Assembly (NCBI GenBank): GCA_030374735.1
Contig: JASCIV010000508.1
Span: 1-17,855 of the forward strand
Length of the DNA stretch: 17,855 nucleotides
Direction: 5' to 3'
Origin: Gracilaria caudata
Lineage: Eukaryota; Rhodophyta; Florideophyceae; Gracilariales; Gracilariaceae
The translations under genes and the position numbers were made by a program. Below, piece after piece: positions 1-8,549 of the stretch. Every line of letters starts with the position of its first letter. The stretch's first letter is position 1. Under the pieces are notes generated by a model. It was not told the origin of the DNA. It did no database searches and saw only the letters and a list, made by a program, of their open reading frames with translations.

Positions 1-489
1 CGCTTTCTTCATCTTAGCAATGTCGAATCGCTTGCCAATCACTCCAGTAGAACAGATAAAAACATTCTCCGGTTGACATCCCAGACTTTCTGCAGCAACT
101 TGAACGGTATCCAATCCATCTTGATGTCCGTTCGTTCCGGTGCCAGCATTGGCCTGTCCCGAATTGAGAACAATGGCTGCGACTTTGCCATTACTCTTGG
201 TCATGTTCTGTTCTGAGATTTCAACGGGCGCGGCTCGCACGATGTTCTTGGTGAACAGCGCCGCGGCGGGCAGCGGGGAGTGGTCCTCAGATGCAACGAG
301 CGCAAGATCTGGCAGCCCAGATGGTTTGAAGCCTGCGGTGTAACCGGCTGCTTTGAAGCCTTTTGGAGCGGTGACACCGCCGTTTCCGAGTTGAGTGGAC
401 ATTGTGGGAGTTAGTGCGCATGTGGACTTGAAAACAGTCCGGGATGGGAACGGGGGGAGAAAGGAGGTGTGAAAAGCGAATAGATTCAT
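1..489 (-). CDS. argJ: ArgJ, bifunctional glutamate N-acetyltransferase (N-terminal part)
   Basis: Ornithine acetyltransferase moves the acetyl group from N-acetylornithine to glutamate in the cyclic arginine pathway, a plastid step in algae and plants. The 163 visible codons run off the left edge on a codon boundary, so the C-terminal part with the self-cleavage Thr nucleophile is not seen. The family match rests on residues 39-57 (VTAPKGFKAAGYTAGFKPS), the NSGQANAGTG block at 109-118 and STGVIG at 147-152, the oxyanion-hole region. I chose ATG 489-487 because it is the first ATG after an in-frame TGA at 537-535. It adds 29 residues (MNLFAFHTSF then LPPFPSRTVF) before the alternative ATG at 402. 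That stretch has no acidic residue and is rich in Phe, Ser and Thr, as expected for a plastid transit peptide. A TATA-like CTATAAAGG lies 112 nt upstream. Family is certain; start is probable. Confidence 0.93.
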   Translation of the reverse strand, partial: MNLFAFHTSFLPPFPSRTVFKSTCALTPTMSTQLGNGGVTAPKGFKAAGYTAGFKPSGLPDLALVASEDHSPLPAAALFTKNIVRAAPVEISEQNMTKSNGKVAAIVLNSGQANAGTGTNGHQDGLDTVQVAAESLGCQPENVFICSTGVIGKRFDIAKMKKA

Positions 490-1060
490 CGTTTTCGACG
501 GCTGCGACGAAGTGGACTCTGTGCGAGAACGGATTCAGTTTCGCAAGGGATGACTTCCGTGGAAGCCCGCCCCCGATCGGTATGAGATGCGGAACGGTAG
601 CCTTTATAGAAGTAGAGCGCGGCTTTTCCCGACGCATGAAGCGGACGAGAAGCTTTGGTGAGCGAAGCAGAGCTGGGAATGCGCTGGCGAGCAGCAGCCG
701 AGAGATGCTGGTATCTGTACGGAACAGATTGGGATAATGTTAGATACGATCTCCGCTCGGAGAGACCGTGGACATTTGCGGGTTTTTACGAGATTTGCTG
801 CCAGCGCAGCTGAACTGGACGACCACTGAGTGAGCCACGTCCGCATCGCCGCCGTCCAAGCGCTTTCCTGTTCGCCCGATTCGCTCGCGCGAAGGGAAGA
901 AAACAGGCGCCATTAGTAAGGCGGCGTTACAAGCAGCCTGACGAGCTGTGATTAACGTGGGGCCGTTAGAGGCTGTATTCAGCGGCAGAGCGTTGAAGTG
1001 CTTCGCTGTCAGATTTCTCAGCGAAGATGCTGCTAGACAAGCTGTGCTCACCAAGCCCAC
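490..1060. other. Intergenic spacer between ADAT2 stop and argJ start
   Basis: These 571 nt separate two minus-strand genes. Short ORFs occur in several frames, but none has recognisable domains and all look like chance frames. The only element I can support is the TATA-like site at 601-609. The ADAT2 3' UTR should occupy the right side and the argJ promoter and leader the left side. I see no RNA gene. Confidence 0.6.
601..609 (-). promoter_or_regulatory. TATA-like element upstream of argJ
   Basis: The minus strand reads CTATAAAGG, a good match to a eukaryotic TATA box, 112 nt upstream of the proposed argJ ATG at 489. The position is plausible for a core promoter with a leader of about 80 nt. 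This is inference from sequence only. Confidence 0.4.
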
Positions 1061-1549
1061 TCACAGCTTCACTCGCCGTCTCTTGGGCTTGGGCGCATGC
1101 GGGTTGGAGCGTCGGTAAAACTCGGCCAGTAACTGTATGGCTGTGGCGGCCTCGACACCGCTCTGCACCGTAGGCACGTGAACGTCGGAACTGCGCTCGT
1201 ACAGCTGCAGAGATCGCACGGATCCACAGCCACCGAAGCGGGGATTCGAACAGCCGTACACGATGTGACCGACGACGTGCATCTGCACAATGGCCGCGGC
1301 GCACATGATGCATGGCTCGCATGTGACAAACAGCGTCAATTCACCCGTTTTGAACGTCTTGTTGAGCCGAGCGAGTTGCTCAAACGCAATCATTTCGGCG
1401 TGTGAGGTGGCATTTCCACGTTCGTTGGTGCGGTTTGAGCCGGATGCAACCGCGCTACCATCTGCTGTACACAGCACGCAACCAACGGGCACCTCACCCC
1501 TTTCCAGAGCTTTCCGCGCTTCGTGGATGGCCAGCTGCATGGTTAACAT
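1061..1549 (-). CDS. TAD2: tRNA-specific adenosine deaminase, ADAT2/Tad2 catalytic subunit
   Basis: The enzyme converts adenosine to inosine at the wobble position (A34) of tRNAs, in eukaryotes as a heterodimer with Tad3/ADAT3. The 162-residue protein has the zinc deaminase motifs: HAE at 50-52 (zinc His and catalytic Glu) and PCIMC at 79-83 (two zinc Cys). EVPVGCV at 19-25 and YGCSNPRFGGCGS at 98-110 are also typical. The NPHAPKPKRR tail is a hallmark of the eukaryotic Tad2 group and ends in a basic run that could serve nuclear import. The frame is open 29 codons further upstream but without an ATG, so I start at ATG 1549, which places the catalytic domain almost at the N-terminus. No transit peptide is visible, which favours the nuclear/cytosolic enzyme over plastid TadA. 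It is divergent from the thioredoxin reductase gene. Confidence 0.92.
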   Translation of the reverse strand: MLTMQLAIHEARKALERGEVPVGCVLCTADGSAVASGSNRTNERGNATSHAEMIAFEQLARLNKTFKTGELTLFVTCEPCIMCAAAIVQMHVVGHIVYGCSNPRFGGCGSVRSLQLYERSSDVHVPTVQSGVEAATAIQLLAEFYRRSNPHAPKPKRRRVKL

Positions 1550-1989
1550 GTGCAGGCAAGCACGAGCAAGGCGCGACGCATTTCTCCGCGCTCGCCTGCA
1601 AGGCGCGGAGTAGCAGAACTCGGACACGTGCGGCAATATCTCGCGCTAGCTGGCCGCCGCGCCGTACCAGCCGGTCGTAGCAATGCGCGCCACGGCACAT
1701 CCAGTTAGACCGCCTTGCCGCCAGACGCGCCGTCACTCCGCCTCCAAATTTGCGCTAAAATCGTGTCAGGCGCGTCTCCCGCCTGCAAGCGGTTTGCACC
1801 GCACTGGCGTAGAAACGAGCGCCGCACCGCGCCGCGCCGCTGCTGCTACCGTCTGCCGCGTCTTGCACCGCTTAGCGCTGCCGGACTCGCGCGCACTTAA
1901 AAGACCGCGCATCGCCTCCTTGTGACTGTGCCGCAGCGGCCTCAGTTATTCCGTTTTCCAACCCACCCCACTTCCGTGAGTCTGTCATC
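1550..1989. promoter_or_regulatory. GC-rich divergent promoter region (ADAT2 / thioredoxin reductase)
   Basis: These 440 nt lie between two divergent start codons and are markedly GC-rich with many CpG steps. The stretch holds no coding frame with recognisable content. A TTAAAAG on the plus strand near 1897, about 90 nt before the reductase ATG, is the only TATA-like sequence I see, and it is weak. Shared promoter function is inferred from the layout. Confidence 0.5.
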
Positions 1990-3006
1990 ATGGGAGAAGA
2001 TACGAACGCTACCGAGAACGTCGTGATCATCGGCTCCGGCCCTGCCGCACACACAGCCGCCATTTATCTGGCCAGGGCAGAGCTCAAGCCTCTTTTGTAC
2101 GAGGGCTTTCTTGCGGCCGGCGTCGCTGCGGGCGGCCAGCTCACCACCACCACCGATGTGGAGAACTTTCCCGGATTTCCAGACGGAATCGGCGGCCAAG
2201 AAATTACCGACCTTTTCCGAAAGCAATCGTTGCGCTTCGGTACCAGGATCGTTACCGAGACTGTCACCGCCGTTGATCTGTCCTCCCGTCCGTTCCGGAT
2301 AACTGGCGAATACGGCACGAACACCACCGCCAACTCCGTTGTGCTTGCTACTGGAGCTACTGCGCGACGTCTGGATATAAGAGGTACCAGGGATGGCGAG
2401 TACTGGCAGCGAGGGATTAGTGCGTGCGCAGTGTGTGATGGAGCCGCCCCCATTTTTAGAAACGCCGTTTTGGCTGTGGTAGGCGGTGGCGATTCCGCAA
2501 TGGAAGAGGCTACCTTCCTCACCAAATTCGGATCAAAAGTGATCATCATCCACCGACGCGATCAATTGCGAGCTTCTCGCATCATGCAGCGCAGAGCGAG
2601 AAACAATCCGAAAATAGAATTCCTGTACTCTCACGTTGTCGATGAGGCCAAGGGAGATGGAAATCTTCTGAAAAGTCTCGTCGTAAAAGACGTCAAGACC
2701 GGCAAGTTGCGGGAAATAGAATGTGGAGGCCTCTTTTTTGCTATTGGTCATGAACCAAACATTAAGTTCTTGAATAATCAAGTCGAACTTGATCACCAGT
2801 CGTATGTGATCACCGAACCGGACTCCACCGCCACTAGTGTGAAGGGCGTTTTTGCGGCGGGCGATGTGCAAGACAAGAAATGGAGGCAAGCGATCACTGC
2901 CGCTGGCACCGGCTGTATGGCAGCTTTGGAAGTTGAAGAGTATTTAGAAACGCTCCGTGAACAGGAGGAACTATTAACGGACAAGCCCGTACAGGTAGAG
3001 GCGTGA
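1990..3006 (+). CDS. NTR: NADPH-dependent thioredoxin reductase, NTRA/B type
   Basis: The FAD flavoenzyme reduces thioredoxin with NADPH. The 338 residues match the usual length of low-molecular-weight thioredoxin reductases. In order: FAD-binding GSGPAA at 15-20, the GGQLTTTTDVENFPGFP segment at 48-64, redox-active CAVC at 146-149 followed by DGAAP, NADPH-binding GGGDSA at 165-170 with HRR at 188-190, and the C-terminal FAD motif GVFAAGDV at 286-293. The residues around the active site (CAVCDGAAPIFRN) match the plant and fungal NTRA/B group rather than plastid NTRC, and no fused thioredoxin domain follows. The start codon context is TCATCATGG. Only nine residues precede the FAD fold, so no organelle presequence is evident and a cytosolic location is likely. 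No intron is needed. It converges on bS6m with a 198-nt gap. Confidence 0.96.
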   Translation: MGEDTNATENVVIIGSGPAAHTAAIYLARAELKPLLYEGFLAAGVAAGGQLTTTTDVENFPGFPDGIGGQEITDLFRKQSLRFGTRIVTETVTAVDLSSRPFRITGEYGTNTTANSVVLATGATARRLDIRGTRDGEYWQRGISACAVCDGAAPIFRNAVLAVVGGGDSAMEEATFLTKFGSKVIIIHRRDQLRASRIMQRRARNNPKIEFLYSHVVDEAKGDGNLLKSLVVKDVKTGKLREIECGGLFFAIGHEPNIKFLNNQVELDHQSYVITEPDSTATSVKGVFAAGDVQDKKWRQAITAAGTGCMAALEVEEYLETLREQEELLTDKPVQVEA

Positions 3007-3204
3007 GTTGGTCTTTCGGTTTGCTGGCGTCATGCATCGAACCGAACCATAGGAACCAATACTAATCTGTTGGAAAGCATCTGCATTTGGGAATGTCTTG
3101 CTGCTAATTTTGGACTAGCTCTGTTCTTTCGCCTCAACGATCTTTATAGTTTTTGCTTGTCGTGCGAGAAAGCTTTGCAGAAAGTCGGTTTATGGCAATC
3201 TAAT

Positions 3205-3828
3205 CTATGATGGCTGCCCTTTAAGGCCTGAGAGCCAGCTCAAGCTGTGATCTTTCTTTGGCTTCTCAGATTTCGACCAGGCTTTGAGGCCTGCTACTAC
3301 CTCATTTACTTCTCCAGATGCTTGTGTTTGTGGTACTGAAGAAACGTCATCAATGTCAAGAAGCTCCTTGTCACCTTCGTCTTCTTCCTTCTTTCCAAAA
3401 TCTCTCTCATACTCTTCCAGGAATTTCTGCAACGCGTATTCTGGGTCATTGGGATCGAGTCTTCCTCCTCTTGGTGGCGGTTGGTCTATGTCTGGGATTG
3501 GCTTGACAGCATCCGTGATGGGTTTGCGTATTGCAAGGTGTCGCAGAACTCTCTCGTCAACTTTGAGCTGGCGGCTAACCTCAGCCAATGTCTGCGGTGA
3601 AGCGAAAGCGCAGAAATTGACGAAGAATCCCTTGTGGTATGAAACCTGATTGATTCTTATTCTGTAGGCTAGATCTCGCGGTCCGTTTCCAGTCGCGCCT
3701 AGCGGTCTAATCCTTGTGACGATAGCTCCGTTGTCCATAAATGCACGGCAAGTCTTGTGAAGAAGACTGCCTAACTCCTTACGTGGTAAATTGCCCTTTG
3801 CAAGACAAAGAAGTTCGTAGTACGGCAT
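3205..3828 (-). CDS. MRPS6: Mitochondrial small-subunit ribosomal protein bS6m
   Basis: bS6 binds 16S-type rRNA in the small-subunit platform next to bS18. The N-terminus MPYYELLCLAKG, the later NGAIVTRIRPLG (33-44), RDLAYRIR (51-58) and GFFVNFCAF (67-75) follow the S6 fold (residues 1-107). The direct MPYYEL start without a presequence resembles animal and fungal mitochondrial S6 proteins, which use the S6 domain itself for import, so I favour mitochondrial over plastid S6. A tail from about 115 to 207, with an acidic Glu/Asp stretch at 138-161 and a Lys/Ser-rich end, is not part of the S6 fold and makes the protein nearly twice the bacterial length. ATG at 3828-3826 opens the domain exactly. 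The family is clear; the compartment is inferred. Confidence 0.9.
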   Translation of the reverse strand: MPYYELLCLAKGNLPRKELGSLLHKTCRAFMDNGAIVTRIRPLGATGNGPRDLAYRIRINQVSYHKGFFVNFCAFASPQTLAEVSRQLKVDERVLRHLAIRKPITDAVKPIPDIDQPPPRGGRLDPNDPEYALQKFLEEYERDFGKKEEDEGDKELLDIDDVSSVPQTQASGEVNEVVAGLKAWSKSEKPKKDHSLSWLSGLKGQPS

Positions 3829-4047
3829 GTTGTTCCGCGATCCCTGCCTGGAACTCGTTCGAAGCCTGCAACTTCAAAAATCTTTCAGCAGTGGCCTGGG
3901 TACAGCGCATGCGTTTCGCAAGCCTCCAGCACCGTGTTAAATGCTCTGGTACTTTGCTGCAGCACCGCGGTTGACGCTACGTAGCATGAAGAACCAACAC
4001 GAGAAATGTTGGCGATCGCACTGAAGACTTAGAAACGAACGCTTCTC

Positions 4048-4082
4048 GAAACCATTCCTCGAACCATTCTGAAACCATTCTC
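4048..4082. repeat. Three-unit degenerate tandem repeat GAAACCATTC
   Basis: Three consecutive units begin at 4048, 4061 and 4071: GAAACCATTCCTC, GAACCATTCT and GAAACCATTCTC. Unit length is 10-13 nt. It lies about 220 nt upstream of the bS6m start codon on the minus strand. Function is unknown; it may be a short tandem duplication or a cluster of binding sites. Confidence 0.6.
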
Positions 4083-4344
4083 ATAGCTTCACCGTCCATC
4101 GTGCTTTCACAGTAAATTCTAAGAGGATTTATTTCGAGCGCAAGTTTTGGGAAACGGTGCATTATTGTTGCGCCGCTGCTCGTGGGCGTTCGCGGAGAGC
4201 ATCAGCAATGCTCTGCTGCTCAAGCAAGGCTTCGTTGAACAATGCATCATGCATGTGTAGCAGGGAAAGTCCCCGGGAGGGTGGTGGGTATCAAAAAAGT
4301 AAATGCAGAGGCGATCCAGCACGGAAGCCAGACAACTCACACTG

Positions 4345-4362
4345 CCGCGGTTGCTACCGCGG
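4345..4362. repeat. GC-rich hairpin, 7-bp arms with 4-nt loop
   Basis: CCGCGGT is followed by TGCT and then ACCGCGG, a perfect 7-bp inverted repeat. It lies in the spacer downstream of the SWIB gene and far from start codons. No T-tract follows on either strand, so a polymerase III terminator or bacterial-type terminator is not suggested. Confidence 0.5.
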
Positions 4363-4674
4363 ACTATTGGCGCCGAGATGCGCAGAGCAGGATCTCTAGT
4401 ATCACGCAGCGCCAATCGTCCGCGCGCCAGTCCGCAGCGCGGGCGACGCATACAGATCTTCTGCGTACCTGGGAATTCCATTGTACATCTGTGCATCCTT
4501 AACACCTACGTCCCAACCCAACCCCCAGTATAACCCTACCACGGCTCCGGAACTTTGGAGAACAGTGTTGGAATTGCGTCTTGGTGAACGACTGTTTGGG
4601 GGTACTGAACTACAGAGATGAACCATCGAGAGTTACAGCACTTCACGCGAAGAACAAGTACCCAGTACACACAC

Positions 4675-5565
4675 TTATTGTTCCCTCTTTGACGTCAGCT
4701 TGAAAACGTAGCTCCCCAGTCTAAAAGAATCGATCCATTCAACGTTGGGAAGTCTCAGCGCATCGCGAAGGGTTTCAGTAACGCGGATCCGTCTTCTATT
4801 TGTAGCGACTTGCAGATTGTTCTTCTTGATGAACACCCACACAGATTTCAACACTTCTGGTCTCGGTAAGCGAGATTTCCCATCGCAAAGAGGACGAAGA
4901 CACGGTTCAATATGCACTTCAGCAAACATCCCCTGACGGTGTTTTCTTAGCTGTCTTTGTGCAGCAGCAGAGTTTGCACCACGAGGATCCTTTCTTCGCG
5001 GAGGTGCAAGCCAAGAAGCGAGGGCACCTCTCTGTTTAAGATACTTTTCAAAGAACATGATCGCACGTGACTCGTACTCGGGACCCAAGTCTGAAGGATC
5101 TGTAAGGTGAGGTTTGAGACGTCGGAATAAATCCCAGAAGTCCACTTCGCCCACCACGTTTAGGAGTGACGACAATCGCTCATCACACAAAACGCGCTTG
5201 CTTTCACCATCCACATACAAGTTGTTTTCTCTAATGTACTTGCTAAGGTCCGCTAGAATCTGTGAACGGTTGGTTATATCATTTCCGCCAATACAATTCC
5301 GCAACTCCTTAGAAACCACAACTGGGGTGTTCATACCCGTTCTGCGAATGTATCTGGGCTGCCACATGATTTGTTTTGCGCGCATTCTCGAACGAGCGCA
5401 TGTATTGGCATCTCGAGTCATAACCGCCCATGTCCGTGTGCAAGCCCGGTAATGAGGCGTCCTGAGAAAAGCAGCGCCATATTTATATGTTAAGGATCGA
5501 TTGGTCTGGGTGTTCTGTGTCAAGGGCAGATGCATTCCCTCTAGCTTTAAAGCGCTTAGTGACAT
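4675..5565 (-). CDS. Protein with two tandem SWIB/MDM2 domains, probably organelle-targeted
   Basis: This 296-residue protein has two SWIB-like repeats: residues 78-151 (GMNTPVVVSKELRN, then the helix ADLSKYIRENNLYVD and a closing FWDLFRRLKPHL) and 212-291 (GMFAEVHIEPCLRP, VWVFIKKNNLQVA and FRLGSYVFKL). The I/V-KKNNLQ pattern of SWIB domains is clear in both. A basic linker, 177-211, joins them. Residues 1-75 are rich in Arg, Thr, Ser and Tyr with only two acidic residues (E9 and D52), like a mitochondrial or plastid presequence. Small plant SWIB proteins occur in organelle nucleoids, while BAF60-type proteins belong to nuclear chromatin remodellers; this protein is too short for BAF60. Its exact role is unknown. 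ATG 5565 is the first in frame; an internal ATG at residue 49 is possible. It is divergent from GatB. Confidence 0.82.
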   Translation of the reverse strand: MSLSALKLEGMHLPLTQNTQTNRSLTYKYGAAFLRTPHYRACTRTWAVMTRDANTCARSRMRAKQIMWQPRYIRRTGMNTPVVVSKELRNCIGGNDITNRSQILADLSKYIRENNLYVDGESKRVLCDERLSSLLNVVGEVDFWDLFRRLKPHLTDPSDLGPEYESRAIMFFEKYLKQRGALASWLAPPRRKDPRGANSAAAQRQLRKHRQGMFAEVHIEPCLRPLCDGKSRLPRPEVLKSVWVFIKKNNLQVATNRRRIRVTETLRDALRLPNVEWIDSFRLGSYVFKLTSKREQ

Positions 5566-6079
5566 GGCGAGAAGTCACAGACTACTAGAGAATTGCCTTT
5601 GAACTTCAACTTTCGAAAGCAGGGAGCTTTTTCTCCTCTTTAGAAACACATATCGCGGTTTTCATGGGCAGCAGAATCTTGGATGATTGAGAGAAGTTAC
5701 CAAGGGATTGTCTCGTTGGTGATGACTTCGAAGCAACCTCACCCCCCTGGGTTCGAAAGTCACTGAAGACTACCAGCGGGCGCTCGCGAGGGATCTATTG
5801 GGGTCGCAGCGAGAGTTTGAAATCCGAAAATACGGAGCTCTTTCTCATTGCTTTCAAAGCGATGCTTTGGTAATTGCACCCTCAAGCAATCCGCTCATAC
5901 AGGTGAAGCTTGAGCGAGTCAATCTCATCCTGAGATCACGTCTTCAGGGCCAGGTTGTCTCCGCCAGCTTTCTACAGATCAGTGTTAAAGCTTTGTTAGA
6001 ATAATCGCATCGTCGTTCTGAGAATCTTTCGCTGCCCTGCGTGAGTAATTCACCATCTTCAAACCTCTGCAAAGCAACC
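5566..6079. promoter_or_regulatory. Divergent promoter region (SWIB protein / GatB)
   Basis: These 514 nt separate two divergent ATG codons. The GatB frame stays open back to 6041 but lacks an ATG there. No TATA box or other defined element is evident near either start. A bidirectional promoter role is inferred from gene arrangement alone. Confidence 0.4.
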
Positions 6080-7999
6080 ATGGCGCGTAGAGTAGCCTTG
6101 TTCGTTTTTCCGCCATCGGCATCACCGTTCTTTAAAGGCAGCGCTGGCTTAACCACGGAGCATATCAGTTATGCTTCAAACTCAATAATTCATGGCGCAT
6201 CTCCTACATCTGCTGTCAAACGATGCGTTCGAATGGCTACTACTCAAGCGCCCGAAAAGAAAACCCAAGGTCGCTCCAAGAAACGAAGAAATGCATCGGG
6301 AAAACGCGAAAAGAAAGGTTCTATGTCTCCTGGTCTTCTGAAAGCCCTCGAAAAGTATGAGCCGGTTATCGGAATAGAAATGCACGTGCAGCTTTCCACA
6401 AAGACAAAGGCATATTGCAACTGTTCGACGAAAGCAGTTCGAACTCCGAACACAAACATTTGTCCTGTTTGTATGGGTCATCCTGGGGCGCTTCCCGTAG
6501 TGAATTCCAAGGTTGTGGAACTAGCTGCCAAAGCTGGTATTGCCCTGGGATGCTCGATATCAGATTACTGCCGTTTTGACCGGAAGAACTATTACTACGT
6601 TGACACACCGAAGAACTATCAAATTACGCAGGATACTTATCCCATCGCCAAGAATGGAAGTTTGCAGCTGGCCACTTTCGGAAAAAGCATCGGAATAACC
6701 CGTTTACATATGGAAGAGGACTCTGCCAAAATGACACACGAAGGAGCTGGTGCGGCTGGGCGCCTCACTGACTCAACCCATTCGCTTCTCGATTTCAACC
6801 GCAGTGGGATTCCACTGGTGGAAATTGTAAGTGAGCCAGATATTCGAACTGGCTCTGAAGCTGCAGCGTACGGCCAAGAGCTCCAACGTGTTTTGAGATA
6901 CGTGGGTACCAGTGACTGTAACATGCAGGATGGAAGTCTTCGTTGTGACGTTAATGTTTCCATTCGACCGAAAGGAAGTACGGCGTTCGGGACAAAGGTC
7001 GAGCTCAAGAACCTCAACTCCTTTGCATCTGCTCAGAAGTCAATCGACTTTGAAATAGAAAGGCAAGCAAGCATTCTTGAGGACGGAGGTACAGTGCTTC
7101 TAGAAACAAGAACATGGGATGAGAAGGCAAGCGAAACAAAGACTATGAGGGTGAAAGAAGGTGCCTCAGATTATAGGTACTTTCCAGAACCAGACATTCC
7201 TCCTCTGCGTATTTCTCATGATCAACTGGAAGAATGGCGAAACAGCATGCCAGAGCTGCCAGCAGAAAAGCGAGAAAGGTATCAGCGCGACTTTGGTCTC
7301 TCAGGCTACGATGCCTTTTTGCTCTCCGATGATGTGCTCACAGCACGTTATTTTGAGCAATCTATAGATTCTGGAGCAGATCCGAAGCAAGCGGCGAACT
7401 GGATTATGGGGGACATTACAAAAGTATTGAAGAACGAGAAGATTGACATTAATCTTTGCAAGCTCACTCCTTCAAATCTAGCCAATATGATCGGCCTCAT
7501 CGACGATGGAGTTATCAGTGGAAAGATTGCAAAGGATTTGATATCAGAACTAGTGATGAAAGGTGGTGTTCCATCTGAGATTGTTGAGGAAAGGTACGTT
7601 GCGAAGATGCATTCAATTGCGCTCGCATTGAAGGCATTTCCAACTCGAGAATGCTCTTTTACTCTTGACGTTTCATTAGACTTGCAAACTCTTACATTAT
7701 TCTATTCTCTGTTTGTCTTGAACAGGGATCTTAAACTGATTTCGGATCCTGACATAATACGAGGGCTGGCAGCAACTGTTATTGAAGAAAACCCGAAGGA
7801 ACTGGCGGCTTTGAAAGATGTACGTGACGACATGCCTATCTGCTTCAGAGTTTTCGAATACTGACTCGTTCTGCGTCATGCTCTGCAGGGGAAAACTCGA
7901 TTATTTGGATTCTTCGTGGGTAAAACACTGGCGGCTTCAGGCGGAAAGGGGGACCCCGTTATAATTAACTCAGTTTTGAAAGAGATGCTAGAATCATAA
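6080..7999 (+). CDS. gatB: GatB, glutamyl-tRNA(Gln) amidotransferase subunit B (3 exons)
   Basis: GatB is the tRNA-binding kinase subunit of GatCAB, which converts Glu-tRNA(Gln) to Gln-tRNA(Gln) in plastids and mitochondria. Exons are 6080-7593, 7726-7819 and 7889-7999, giving 572 residues. Catalytic-domain marks are YEPVIGIEMHVQL (93-105), CNC at 113-115 with CPVC at 128-131 (metal-binding Cys), GALPVVN, FDRKNYYY, PKNYQITQ and GIPLVEIVSEPDI; the C-terminal YqeY-like tail follows. Without the introns the tail would break off at VRDDMPICFRVFEY; spliced, it reads PKELAALKDGKTRLFGFFVG then ends LKEMLES, the family ending. ATG 6080 (AACCATGG context) is the first ATG; the frame upstream begins only with GTG. 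MARRVALFVFPPSASPFF is a likely transit peptide. A very Lys/Arg-rich linker (59-80) before the catalytic domain is unusual. Confidence 0.95.
7594..7725 (+). other. GatB intron 1 (132 nt, in frame and without stops)
   Basis: The donor is AG^GTACGTTG and the acceptor TTGAACAG^GG, phase 2. Removal joins VEE to RDLKLISDPDI, which is the GatB consensus; retention would insert 44 residues with no family counterpart, ending in a hydrophobic run. A pyrimidine-rich tract precedes the acceptor. Confidence 0.92.
7820..7888 (+). other. GatB intron 2 (69 nt)
   Basis: The donor is GAT^GTACGTGA and the acceptor CTCTGCAG^GG, phase 0. A branch-site-like TACTGAC sits at 7859-7865, and its TGA would stop the unspliced frame. 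Splicing restores the GKTRLFGFFVG block of GatB. Confidence 0.93.
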
Positions 8000-8535
8000 A
8001 CGGAAAGCTAGGACTTGTGGCATCGGAAGTGTCCTGTGCTCATCAATCCTGTACTTTTTGAGTTGACTCCGAGTCGGATATTTCACATATCATATATGCG
8101 AGAAAAAGTAAACTTCAAGATGATTTTTTAGAAGGAAAGACAGGGAAGTATGTTTCGGTGAACTCTAGCTAGTCTGCAAGTGTGTATCGCTTGTGACATT
8201 CGGTCAAAGGTTTCGAAGACAATGTTCGAGAATTGAATTACAATATATCTCCTGTTTGACAAATGCTGTCAAGCAAAACCGAAGATTAAAAGCATTGAAG
8301 ATCTCTATGACTGTATGAGGAAGTATTGTCACGCTGGTTTCCGGGGTAAGGTCACCAGTAGTACTAGTAAGTTACGAATAATCTAGGAATGTCTATTGGA
8401 AAGGATTGACCTCGAATAGCCTAAACTTCCTTGTTCTTTATGGACAGTACTGTAGCTTTCTATTCCTAAGCTAACCGTGTCTTGTAGCCTAGACTTTCGT
8501 CCTGGTTAGTTGCGTAGGCGCTGCAATACTCATGC

Positions 8536-8549
8536 CATCATGCATGATG
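8536..8549. repeat. 14-bp perfect palindrome
   Basis: CATCATG is followed directly by CATGATG. A wider pair, CTGCA at 8521-8525 and TGCAG at 8548-8552, partly encloses it. It lies in the gene-free spacer. A related ATGCATCATGCAT occurs in the spacer near 4238-4250. Function is unknown. Confidence 0.5.

Larger units (their letters stand above)
3829..4674. other. Long spacer between SWIB gene 3' end and bS6m start
   Basis: These 846 nt hold no gene I can support. Short ORFs on both strands lack domains and have atypical composition. Visible structure includes a degenerate tandem repeat at 4048-4082, a GC hairpin at 4345-4362, and the nested ATGCATCATGCAT near 4238-4250. The left part should contain the bS6m promoter, but no clear TATA box is seen. 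No tRNA-like cloverleaf was found by eye. Confidence 0.55.

Noticed and set aside
1238..1256. GGGGATTCGAACAG, resembling a tRNA T-loop region on the complementary strand
   Set aside because: It lies inside the conserved YGCSNPRFGG coding motif of ADAT2, and no acceptor or anticodon stem surrounds it.
1178..1680. Several plus-strand ORFs over the ADAT2 gene
   Set aside because: They are complementary-strand shadows of the conserved deaminase and have no recognisable content.
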